Origin: Straminergon stramineum
Lineage: Eukaryota; Streptophyta; Bryopsida; Hypnales; Calliergonaceae
Assembly: GCA_963920665.1 (NCBI GenBank)
Contig: OY987265.1
Coordinates: 30,757,001 to 30,821,000, forward strand
DNA length: 64,000 bases
Reading direction: 5' to 3'
Below, piece after piece: positions 21,968-31,815 of this stretch. Below the pieces are notes generated by a model. That model was not told the DNA's origin and ran no database searches. It worked only from the letters and a program-made list of their open reading frames with translations. Position 1 is the stretch's first letter. Every line of letters begins with the position of its first letter. The translations under genes were made by a program, and so were the position numbers.

Positions 21968-22194
21968 CCCCCTCTGCTTCAATATTATTGCAATATTGTT
22001 TCAATGGGGTCATAGTCCAATATTGAAAGTATATTGTTGTAGTACTGCAAATAGTACTACAACAGTACATTTTCAATGGAAATATTAAAAATGTACTATT
22101 GCAATACTATTTGCAATATTGCAATGGTATACTTTTAATTTTGGACTTTAATCTCATTGAAACAATCCTACAATAGTACTGAAGCAACGGGGGG
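21968..22194. mobile_element. Foldback element with TIRs of about 65 bp
   Basis: The left arm begins CCCCCTCTGCTTCAATATTA. The reverse complement of the right arm begins CCCCCCGTTGCTTCAGTACT, and both continue through ATTGTTTCAATG. The centre is itself made of inverted TAGTACTGCAA/TTGCAATACTA segments, so most of the 227 bp can fold into a hairpin. No clear target duplication was found. It lies about 0.9 kb past the 3' end of gene B. Confidence 0.6.
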
Positions 22195-22809
22195 CTTTAT
22201 CCCGCTGAGTACTTAGTTCAGTATAAGTAACTCACTCAGATGTTGAATTGCTTTTCATCCCTTTTGATGAGTGTCAGCTGCTGTCCTTCGATGCATCGAG
22301 GATTCTCGCTCCTTCTTTTGTGATTGAGGCCCTACTGTAGTTCTTCTTTCTTCAGATTTTGATTGCGCTCACCAATCATACACCAACGGGAACGAGCCCC
22401 ATCCAACAACTTCAGCAAATAAGCAACGAAGCAAAGATGCACAGAATAGTCTGAGCCTCGAGTCCTTTGTCTGCATCCTACCAAAAGCTGGAATTGCAAG
22501 GATCCTGAATCACCACTTTTGCACCTTCACTGGGTCGCTTGGTTGCCCTGTTCAATATTGTCTGCACTGATGTCGGAAACGAATGGATCGTTTCTAGCCA
22601 GAAAATGTCAGAAGATAATTTTGTAGCTGTACACCGAGATGGCCTCAAGAGGCATCAGGGGCACCGCTGGCCAATGAAATGGAGATTCAGTAAAATCACT
22701 CCGTCGTTTCTTCAACTCGCATATTCAAGCACGAAAACTTGCAAGGATGGTGGAACAATAGGATGTTTGTGTACCAATGCTCTCTAAGTTTGCTTTGAGT
22801 AGCAATCTT
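22195..22809 (-). other. Moderately GC-rich region beyond gene B
   Basis: GC content is higher than in the AT-rich spacers, and the region lies on the 3' side of gene B. It could be untranslated or duplicated gene sequence. A plus-strand frame at 22539-22787 has no recognisable motif. Confidence 0.3.
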
Positions 22810-22920
22810 TAAAATCTGTACATACGAGAGAAGTGTATCGTCAAGAGCACTCGCAAGAGCGGCACTTATGATGAACACTATCTCAACTCCTGCCTCTAGC
22901 TGCCTTTCCCGCGACTCTAT
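22810..22920 (-). pseudogene. Decayed fragment of the TPR gene family
   Basis: On the minus strand, VFIISAALASALDDTLLSY (about 22878-22822) lines up with VKIAFQAALATAPDDARLIS of gene B. The DNA word GCAAGAGCGGC is shared at the corresponding place, and the preceding Glu-rich residues also fit. The similarity then ends within a few codons. It may be a truncated tandem copy of gene B on the same strand, or chance; the match is short. Confidence 0.35.
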
Positions 22921-23141
22921 GTTACACTCAGTGCCGAGTTTGCTGCGCTTCGGAAACTATACAACTGTCCTTCCTAGCCTTGCCTAAGCAGAGCAAGATA
23001 TAATAGCCGTGGTTGTCTGACATGGTTAGTGCCGGATCATAGGTTTTCATGCAAACCTCCTCTGCCACAATTTGCTGCGTTCAAAATCCTCCACAGGGCT
23101 ACTTCAATATTGAGAATATATAAACTATAAAAGTGAGCTTC

Positions 23142-23837
23142 TCACTCATCGCACTGCCAAAGAAAGAGGGCATAGCTGGCCTGTATCTCAGCATCATGTG
23201 GTGCGAGCGCCACGGCTTTGTTGTGAAGCTCCTCAGCAGCATCTAAGTCGCCCAGCGCCTTCCATGTGAACATTGCGAACTCGGATATGAGTCGCGCATC
23301 GTCGGGAGCAGTCGCAAGAGCGGCTTGAAACGCTATTTTCACTGTGATGTGGTCTTCCTCCACGACCTCCTCAGTCTGGCTCGTGTAGCGCATCTGAAAC
23401 TCCGCAAGCACATTCGTATACAGAGGCCGGCTACCTCGTGAACTGCACTCGACTATGGTACCATTCACAGACTCCGCGAGGAAAGATCGAGGCAACGGCG
23501 TAGCATGCTGCTCAATCGTCTCAGCCGTCCGGAGAACTTCTGGTGCAGGGAGCAGTTTCTCCAACTCGATAGGCCGCTCCAATACTTCAACAGCTTGTCT
23601 GGTCGGGAGAGGGCAAGCCGCCACGGCAGCTTGGCAACGAGCCGGCAACTCGCTGCTCTGTGAAAATCCCACACTGTTGTTCTTGGACTTGGAGAACGAC
23701 GACTCCTGATCTTTGAAGAAAGAAGCGTTCGCCTGCGATATCCTTGAAGCTTCAATTCCACACCACACTCGAGCGCTTGCACTAGAAGCGCTCGCGAGGC
23801 GACCAAAGCTTGACGCAGATTTCAACACCACCGCCAT
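23142..23837 (-). CDS. Small TPR-domain protein (paralog B)
   Basis: An intact intronless frame of 231 codons from ATG at 23837 (context AAATGGCGG, a good plant start) to TGA-side end at 23142. A longer GTG-started reading (to 23912) is not used because the MAVV start lines up with the other two paralogs. The N-terminus is Ser/Ala-rich and shares ARV-CGI-ASRI spacing with gene C. The C-terminus carries the TPR-like unit (residues about 155-231) with ALGDLDAAEELHNKAVALAP and YALFLWQCDE. It is the most diverged of the three. The role is expected to be protein binding through the helical repeat; partner unknown. It is oriented opposite to A and C. Confidence 0.8.
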   Translation of the reverse strand: MAVVLKSASSFGRLASASSASARVWCGIEASRISQANASFFKDQESSFSKSKNNSVGFSQSSELPARCQAAVAACPLPTRQAVEVLERPIELEKLLPAPEVLRTAETIEQHATPLPRSFLAESVNGTIVECSSRGSRPLYTNVLAEFQMRYTSQTEEVVEEDHITVKIAFQAALATAPDDARLISEFAMFTWKALGDLDAAEELHNKAVALAPHDAEIQASYALFLWQCDE

Positions 23838-24260
23838 TTCCAAAACTACAAAGGTCCGATCACTGCTAGAACAACGACCTAAGCTAGCTTCTCTGTCTAA
23901 TCTCTGCAACACAGACGGTCTCTCTCCGCCTAACCTTTACCAACAGAACTTTGGCTAACAAGATTTGGTATACAAATGTGGTAAACAGTAGCACCAACTA
24001 CTCCGCTGCTTCGTTTGTTCGCAAGAAGCGAATTGCACTCGAAACTAACTACCGGACTACGCCAATTTAAACACAGAGATGGAGGAACTTCAATTGAAAA
24101 TTCCGCAAGGCCGAGCCAAGCGAAGCCAACCTGAACACGACTCTCTGTAAAGTTGTGAGGGAGGGACGGACGGACGCCAGCCAATCTGCATGTGGGCCTC
24201 TCCTTGCAGAGTAGGCTCGACAAACCGTGGCCGATGCGGCAATGGCGAAAACCATTCGGG
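23838..24260 (-). promoter_or_regulatory. Upstream region of TPR gene B
   Basis: A GC-richer region preceding the gene on the minus strand. It contains CGTCCGTCCGTCC (24163-24178, minus) about 330 bases before the start codon, the same word found upstream of genes A and C. A weak TTTAAAT at 24066-24072 could be a TATA-like element. Assignment rests on position and the shared motif. Confidence 0.4.
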
Positions 24261-24328
24261 CGTACATACAACTCAGAAAAGTAAAAGATACTTCTGTCTG
24301 AGTGGACCAGGGCAATGCAAGCTTAGTA

Positions 24329-25184
<856 letters not shown>

Positions 25185-25395
25185 CTGACCAAAGTGGTCC
25201 AATGGATGACAAAGAACTCTCACATGTGAGATAGAAGTGCGATTGCTCATCCTCAAAATTTTGTGTAGAAAGGGGGAGGTCTTGCAGTATAATATGACCT
25301 CCAATGAATACTTTTGTTTTACTTTCAATAGATGATTTACACTATTTTAAAAAAAAACAATTTCTATAATGACCAACATGTCTTTACAAGGTTAT
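25185..25395 (+). repeat. Dispersed repeat R2, copy 2
   Basis: It shares the landmarks GTCCAATGGATGAC, CTCAAAATTTTGTG, AAAGGGGGAG, TATGACCTCCAATGAATAC and ACAAGGTTA with copies at 563-770 and 49420-49605. It is directly followed by an R1 repeat, so the two families sit side by side here. Confidence 0.65.
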
Positions 25396-25402
25396 GTAAT
25401 AC

Positions 25403-25680
25403 TAGTGTGCCTTATGCTATTGCCACAACCATCAAAATGTCAAAAGTCATGGCTACATCCTTTTTAATCCACTTAAGTAAAAATAAAGGTGATTCTTTTA
25501 ATTTTTTATTCAAAATAACTTGAAAATTCAATAACTATAACAACGTAGGTTCAAACGCCACAAGACAAGGTCTGTGCACCCCTTTTCGCATAGAGCTTTT
25601 CCATTGTACCAAGAACACCACGAGGGAACACACAGTCAAGGAGATCTCATCATAACAAACAAACAAAACAAACACACAAG
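25403..25680 (+). repeat. Dispersed repeat R1, copy 4
   Basis: The longest R1 copy, with an extra insertion near the start. Landmarks are CACAACCATCAAAATG, GGTTCAAACGCCAC, GTGCACCCCTTTTCGC, GAGATCTCATCATAACAAAC and the AACAAACAAAC tail. Confidence 0.6.
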
Positions 25681-26701
25681 CTTAAGATATGGATATCTAA
25701 TGCATCTCAAAGTTTAGAACGTGTGGTTTGTCAACATTTATCATGTGGTTATCGTTGTTTCATGGGTTCGCATGTTAATATAAAATTTAGCACATCATTA
25801 CAATGCATTACTTTACAATTTATCGCATTGTTATGATGCATTACTTTCAGTTGCAAGTAATTAAAAATAGATAATTGGAGCTATATTTTTTGAGTTAATT
25901 TGAAAGACAATCAAATTCAAGAAATCCGTGAAATTTGTGTTTCATTTTTTATCATGCCCTTCGGACTTGGTTTGGCCTTTGAAGGTTAACATGTCAAAAA
26001 AAAATTGTCAGTTTCACATTTTCAATCTTAAATAACAATGAATTACTTCAATTTGCTATTTTCCTTAATGAAAAAATATCAAGAATAAAATTGAACTAAA
26101 TTGAACTAGAAACGTTTTATGAATCAATTGTAGGATGTTTAGTTGTCACATTGTAAAAATAAAAATAAAATATAAAAAAACTTCAAACTCAATACAAAGC
26201 ATATATCTCAAGTATATAGGTGTTGTTTGTGATGGCTACCTAGAGTCATTGTCTTCAATTTCCTAAACATGTGCCCCAAAGGATTGTTTGCCAACCAACT
26301 CAAATTTTATTGTAAATGAAATTGTGAATTGTAACAATATTAATAAGGCATTAGAAGAAGAGTTGAGGAAGGTGATTGCATACTGTAATAGCGGGAGAGA
26401 GGGGGGCAAAGGGATAGCACCAGTCACCCAAGGCATGCTTTGTAAACCTTCATTTTTGGTAACATTAATACAAATAAGATATGATTATAATTGATATTAT
26501 TATTTTTGTAAATTAAAATTTAAAAAATCACATAAATTTTATATTACTACCAAAGAAATATTCAAAAATCAATGAAAATATTAAGAAGTCATTTTTGCAT
26601 GTTTAAAGTAATATTAAATCATATAAAGGTTGAATTTAGCATGATAGTAGCTCTTCGACTTGAAGCTAAGAGTGTTAGGGTGTAAAGAATAAAATGGCAT
26701 C
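25681..26701. other. AT-rich spacer, no gene seen
   Basis: Very AT-rich. A 68-codon plus-strand frame at 26288-26494 has no motif. The region ends at the TTAA border of the element at 26702. Confidence 0.4.
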
Positions 26702-27624
26702 TTAACCCCTAAAGTTCTATGACTATGTTTTCATCGAAAATACTCCAAATCCGCCATTTTTAGTACAAGTACCAAATTTTTGAAAAAAAACACTTTTTCA
26801 ACACATGTAATTATAGGATCTTGTAGTATGCTAACTTGATAACATGTGGTAAAAATTTCAGAAACTTCCACTGCATCGATTGCAAGATATAAGCATTCAA
26901 ATTCATTGAAATCATTTTTTGGGCCTTGCGAAAAATAGGGCAGCTGCACTTCAAAATCTCACTTTTCTACAAAAAAATGTCCCAAATGGTGGTGCTTCTT
27001 TAGATTCTTTTTCCTAGACAAGTTGTCCACATGTTCGAAAAAATTTCAAATCATTTGGAATTGTAAAACATATAGGAAAAAAAAGTAAGTAGATAGTAGT
27101 AGAGAATGATTCAAAATACTAAATTGTTAAAATTTTAATTATGGAATTGAAAAATGCTAATCCCAATGGTTGCAAAGTTATAATAAAAAATCCAAATCCT
27201 ATGTTTTGTTTTGTTTTTCCAAAAGTATTGAAAATTAAGTAAGATAAAGGACTTTAAAGTTTATTTTAGAGTAGAGAATCCAAATTTGCCCTCAAACAAA
27301 AAATCCTCATAACTTTTGACTCATTGAACAAAATTGAATGATTCAAATCTTCTCACATATATTCTATATAATTCTAGAAAACCAATTTCAAATTTTGGTT
27401 TGTGATTTTTCCTCGGCTCCCCATTTACAAATAAAAATTACATATTAGGCCATAACTTTTGACTTATGTTTCCAAATGTCATGAAATTTAGTGCATACTA
27501 AAGATATCCCTTGTCTCCACATTCTATCAAAATTTAAGCCCAAAATATGAAAATCTCCAAGCACATGTATTTGCTCAAAATTGCTATGTAGCCAAAAAAC
27601 ACATGATGGTCCTTTACGGGTTAA
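26702..27624 (+). mobile_element. TTAA-bounded TIR element, family T1, copy 1
   Basis: The left end is TTAACCCCTAAAGTTC and the right end GGTCCTTTACGGGTTAA, so the inverted termini are CCC(C/G)TAAAG inside flanking TTAA. Its 0.92 kb interior is alignable with 62505-63455 and with 38446-39898, sharing CTATGTTTTCA, GATCTTGTAGTA, AGAGAATGATTCAAAATAC and AACTTTTGAC-type segments. No transposase. The structure fits a non-autonomous piggyBac-like element; Kolobok and Sola3 also duplicate TTAA. Confidence 0.7.
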
Positions 27625-28437
27625 AAATGTTAGAATTATTTTCATAGCTATTTGTACCTTGAGAAGAAATTTCAAATTAATTGAACTATTTTTTTTTTTA
27701 TTTATCAATTTACTTTCAAATTTTTCTATAATAATTTTGCGATAATCAAACTTTATTACCAAAATAATTATAATTTCACATCAATAAATAATATGAATAT
27801 TATTTAAAGGGTCAAATTGAACTTGGAAATGATACTTGACTATGTAACCATGGGGAAATGAGAATCAAATCATATGCTTAGTCCCATGATAAAAACAGAG
27901 AAATTTATTATTTACCATGGATGGAAATTTTGAAGTTCATATTTGAAATTGAAGTCCCTTCCATTGGCAAAGAAAAGTTGGGAAATTCAAAAGTAACCAA
28001 CTCTAAAAGAGAGGACAAAAAATTTCTTTGGAGAACTAGGTGGGTCTCTAAGGCCTAACATATGGATTGTTTTACCTAAACTATGGCCATAAAAGTACAC
28101 AAGTTTATCTAATTAGTAATTTCCTCATGACATTAATTTGCACTAGTATGAAAATTACGTGAATTTATATAAGGAGCACTAATGTGTAAAAATTTATAAT
28201 ATTTTTGAAAGAATCAATATAATAGACAATGTTAAACTATGGTACGATAGATTTTAGGACTATTTTTGAGCATTGTGTGTGCTCAAGTATACATTAATTA
28301 AAATTCTAATTTTAAAACTATTTTCATAGACACTTAGGGCATAATTATTACAAGTTTGAAAAGATTTGCTGAAAGTTTGCTTAAATGAGTTTTCTTTTAT
28401 ACTTCTTATTGTGCCACTCTTAGTTTCATTTGATATT
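27625..28437. other. AT-rich spacer, no gene seen
   Basis: No recognised gene. The interval lies between two TTAA-bounded elements. Confidence 0.4.
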
Positions 28438-28608
28438 TTAACCCCTAAAGTCCCATTGTTTATAGGTAAGAAAATAGATTTTAGGCATGCTCCTATGAGC
28501 TCAATTTTTGGCACAATTTTTTTGATAGTTTTTATAAGTTAGAAAAACTTATTGGCTTTTTCATAATAGAATTTTCATTTCAATTGGTGCCCATGAGCAA
28601 AAGTTATA

Positions 28609-28823
28609 CTCCCTTTGTCCCAAAATGATCTTTTGGTTTCCTTTAATTTTATTGCAATAAGCTTAATACTACACTTTGAAAAGGGCTCCAAAATTCAAAA
28701 TTTCAAGACGATAGGAGTGCACCAAACTCTACTTGTAGCTTGAAACAAGTAAACTATGCAAATTTTAGCCAAAAATTCCCAAATATTTTGTCCAACCAGT
28801 AGATCATTTTGGGACAAAGGAAA
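28609..28823. mobile_element. Stowaway/mariner-like MITE, 215 bp
   Basis: The left terminus is CTCCCTTTGTCCCAAAATGA; the reverse complement of the right end is TTTCCTTTGTCCCAAAATGA. TA lies at 28607-28608 and 28824-28825. The termini match those of the MITE at 6398-6949. It is nested in the larger TTAA element. Confidence 0.75.
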
Positions 28824-29438
28824 TACTATAATAAGCCCAAATTTCAACTTAGTGTGCAGCAAAAGAAATCCACAAAAACTTGAAATAGAAATTAAGAAAC
28901 TTTTGTCCTAGATTGTATTTTTGTGTACATGGAAAGTTTAATTCATTTCAATTAAATATGTAATGTGAAAATTATGGAGCATCTTGTTTTGCAGACAAAC
29001 AAAGCATTTTCTTGAAAAACAATGTATAGGATTCATTTTTTAGCTCAATTTGAAACCTTCAATTTGCACTTTGAAGGATTACATCTTAGTGAGAATATTT
29101 TAAAATGATGACCTTTTTGTGCTTAGTGAAAGACAAGAGAGTTGGGAATGCTCATCTAAAATTTCACAACATTTTGGTCAATTTGTAATTTTTAGTAGAG
29201 CTTGCAATGGATGGTGGTCACTACAGTGATAGTGTTGTTTGTAAAAATGAGCACATTGGTCACCTCCTTGAGCTCTTTAGATCTATCTTTTTTGAGGTGG
29301 GAAACAATTGCATTGGTTGGCTGACTTTTCAATCCATGTGCAAACTAAACCAAAAACATGAGTTGTGAACTATGCCACACCAATCAAATTTTTAAAAATT
29401 CCAAAGGTTAATTCAAGAATTAGGGCTAGTTGTGGAGC

Positions 29439-29672
29439 CAACAATGCTAGTATGTGAGTGTGAAAATGCAAGCATGTGAACTTTGGGCATATATATAAGT
29501 AGATATCCTACAACCATTGAAGGTGCTTAAAATATGAACACCTATAATGTAGCCATCTATAACATGATTACACTATAATCATTGAAGGTTCCTATAATAT
29601 AGATACCTATAACATAGGTGTATAGTCTTCTAGGCTCGGGAACTCATGTTCCTAGGCTCACATAATAGCAAC
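29439..29672. mobile_element. Short TIR element (MITE)
   Basis: The whole 234 bp block matches the reverse complement of 4849-5062. Its right end GGCTCACATAATAGCAA and left end TGCTAGTATGTGAG form imperfect inverted termini. Non-coding. Confidence 0.55.
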
Positions 29673-29681
29673 CCTTGCTGA

Positions 29682-30032
29682 GAGCCATCCATCACACAAT
29701 TTTGTTCAATGTAGGGATCTTCTTTTCAAAGATGCGAAAAGATCCCCTTGCCTCATTAATAAACAATGTTATTTATGTATGTGAACATAATCAAATCCTA
29801 CTGGATTCCACAATAGTCATCTTCTTTTCAAAGATGCAAAAGGACCCCCTTGCCTCATTGGCAAACAATGGGGTTACTGATTCAAGATTTGGGGTTGTTT
29901 GAAGAGCCATCAATTAGACACTTTTGTTCAATGTAGGGGTCTCCTTTTCAAAGATGCAAAAAGACCCCCTTGTGTCATTGGTAAACAAAGTTATTTATGT
30001 ATGTGAACATAATCAAATCCTATGGGGTTCCA
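29682..30032 (+). repeat. Direct repeats of about 129 bp
   Basis: Units at 29682-29810 and 29904-30032 share GAGCCATC, TTTTGTTCAATGTAGGG, TTTTCAAAGATGC and TGTATGTGAACATAATCAAA. A partial unit lies between them at about 29820-29875. The plus-strand frame across them (29675-29902) is repetitive only because of the repeats. Confidence 0.75.
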
Positions 30033-30084
30033 TGAGTAGGTGGAAATTTTGGCCCTTCACAGTTATCAAGAAAATGGTCACCAC

Positions 30085-30590
30085 CTAAGGACGCCCGGCA
30101 GGGGCTGTCGACCACTCTGGAGGTGGACTGATATTTTGACTACTATGATACACCAAGACTTGAGAAAATGAGAAGAATGCATTCCATGTGCAGCTAAGCT
30201 TAAGACTTCACTTTTTTTTTTTTTAACTTATGTTTTTGCAGGTGGGGTGGAGGGCGGGGCTGCCACCACCCAGACTGGGACCTGGACCCCAAAGGAGGAT
30301 GGACCGGGAGGTGGTGGTCGCAGGCTGCATGGGGGGAGGGGCCACATTGAGTGGAGGACATGAAATGTGTGGTTTGTGGGGACTTCAGTTCCTGTACATG
30401 TGTACAGTACAGTACTCTATGATGTTGGCCCTCACGTGGGGGTGTTGATGTTTTGGGTGATGGGCAGGGCTAAGTTATGTGGGGAAAAGACTGGGACACC
30501 CCTAGAGGGTGGAGAAATTCAGCCTCACCACGCAAAACTGTCCAATTGCACAAAACCCAAATCAGTTGCAAGTGGAGTGAAATAAAATAT
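30085..30590. other. GC-rich island inside the TTAA element
   Basis: A sharply bounded GC-rich patch in AT-rich DNA. It is preceded by a T-rich tract and TTTTTGCAG at about 30233-30241, resembling a 3' splice site. Two overlapping plus-strand frames (30230-30448 and 30367-30585) have no recognisable domain. It contains four GTAC words in 22 bases (30394-30415). It may be host sequence captured by the element. Confidence 0.4.
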
Positions 30591-30872
30591 GCACTTGCAT
30601 GATTAGTTTATTAGATATTGAATAATATAAAAAAAGATTCCAAGTCAGTGACAAATTCTCTGAAAGAAAAAGAAAACTTATTTTATCCTTTCACTCATTT
30701 CACAAATATTTCACTTCTAGAAATTTAAAAAGAAAGGAAGAAAAGAAAGAAAAGAAAGCTAAATAAATGTTTTTTTTTATCTTCACACAAAGTTTCAGAA
30801 AACTGCAATGAATATTGGGACCAAGGAAACCCATTTTGTCCCCTATAGAGACAATGGGACTTTAGGGGTTAA

Positions 30873-31370
30873 AACCTAACACAAATTATGCATAATTTCA
30901 AATAAAAACAACCACAACGACATTGTGTGTACGACACTATTAGTTGAATGTGGCCTTCTTCACATTAACCGCCCTCGACTTTGAAGCCTACTTCCAATTT
31001 TTGTATTCCAAATATGAACTCTAAGTTTTCAATTGTTGTAAATAACTAATTTCAATATTTTTACCAAGGGAGCAAGGGTATGTTAATTATCAACCCTTTT
31101 TATATGGGGCCAGATTGCACCATTTCACAATAAATGTCTAGGTTTCACAAGATAAATGTAATCTTTTTTTTTATCAGAAATATTCCATTTTTATGAAAAA
31201 TGTGGATGGAATTGTAAAATTTGGATGAAAAAGTGCAAAAATATGATTGAATAGTGTTTTTTCGTTCAGAAGATGGATGATTATAGAAATACAATGCTTC
31301 ACTAAATTTTAAGAGATCACCATCTTCGCACTTTCTCAAAAAGTTGAAAAATAAATAAAAATTGGTAACT
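30873..31370. other. AT-rich spacer, no gene seen
   Basis: No recognised feature; the minus-strand frame at 31145-31339 shows no motif. Confidence 0.4.
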
Positions 31371-31600
31371 ATGGTTGGTTCTCCCTACTGCTCCTTGGCG
31401 TTTCAGAGGTGGTTACCGTACTTCCCCTTCTCCCATACTGAGCAGCAGTAGCAGCGACAACCAAAACGAACGGACCCTGTGGCTAGAGAATCAATACCTT
31501 ACACACTACTGGAGCAAGTTGGTCAAGAGGGAAAAGGGACGAAGAACTGGTCGCACTAACGTTAACCTTGTAAGGATGGGCTGGTCACTGTGAAAATCAT
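31371..31600 (+). other. Isolated GC-rich patch, possible exon remnant
   Basis: About 210 bases with a balanced codon-like composition and an open plus-strand frame (31375-31593, no ATG start in frame) ending in CTTGTAAGG, which resembles a 5' splice donor near 31567. The translated segment includes a Ser run and a basic KREKGRRTGR tract. I do not recognise it. It could be one exon of an unidentified or fragmented gene. Confidence 0.25.
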
Positions 31601-31689
31601 TCTTTTTGGTATAGTCAGTGTATCATGTACTTGAAAGAAAAAAGACAAAAAGGAAAAAGAAAAGAAAGGAAAAAAGAAGAACATTGAGT

Positions 31690-31815
31690 AGAGGTCAAAC
31701 TACTGTGCAAAACCTCCCCTTTTTGCACAAGCTTGTGAGGCTGAACACATGCACTTTTGTCTTACATAGAAGAATTTTATGTCATCTATTGGACCATTCT
31801 GGTCCGCAACACCCT
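31690..31815 (-). repeat. Dispersed repeat R2, partial inverted copy
   Basis: The reverse complement includes ATGGTCCAATAGATGACA and GTGCAAAAAGGGGAGGTTT, corresponding to the start and centre of the R2 repeat at 25185-25395. It is truncated. An A/G-rich tract (31636-31682) lies just to its left. Confidence 0.5.

Larger units (their letters stand above)
28438..30872. mobile_element. TTAA-bounded TIR element, 2.4 kb, composite
   Basis: The left end is TTAACCCCTAAAGTCCCATTG. The reverse complement of the right end is the same for 21 bases and about 29 of 31 in total, so the two ends belong to one element. TTAA is present at both borders. The interior contains a Stowaway-like MITE (28609-28823), a short TIR element (29439-29672), direct repeats (29682-30032) and a GC-rich island (30085-30590). 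No transposase was recognised. The end at 62103 (TTAGAGGGGTTAA) looks like a relative of its right end. Confidence 0.65.
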
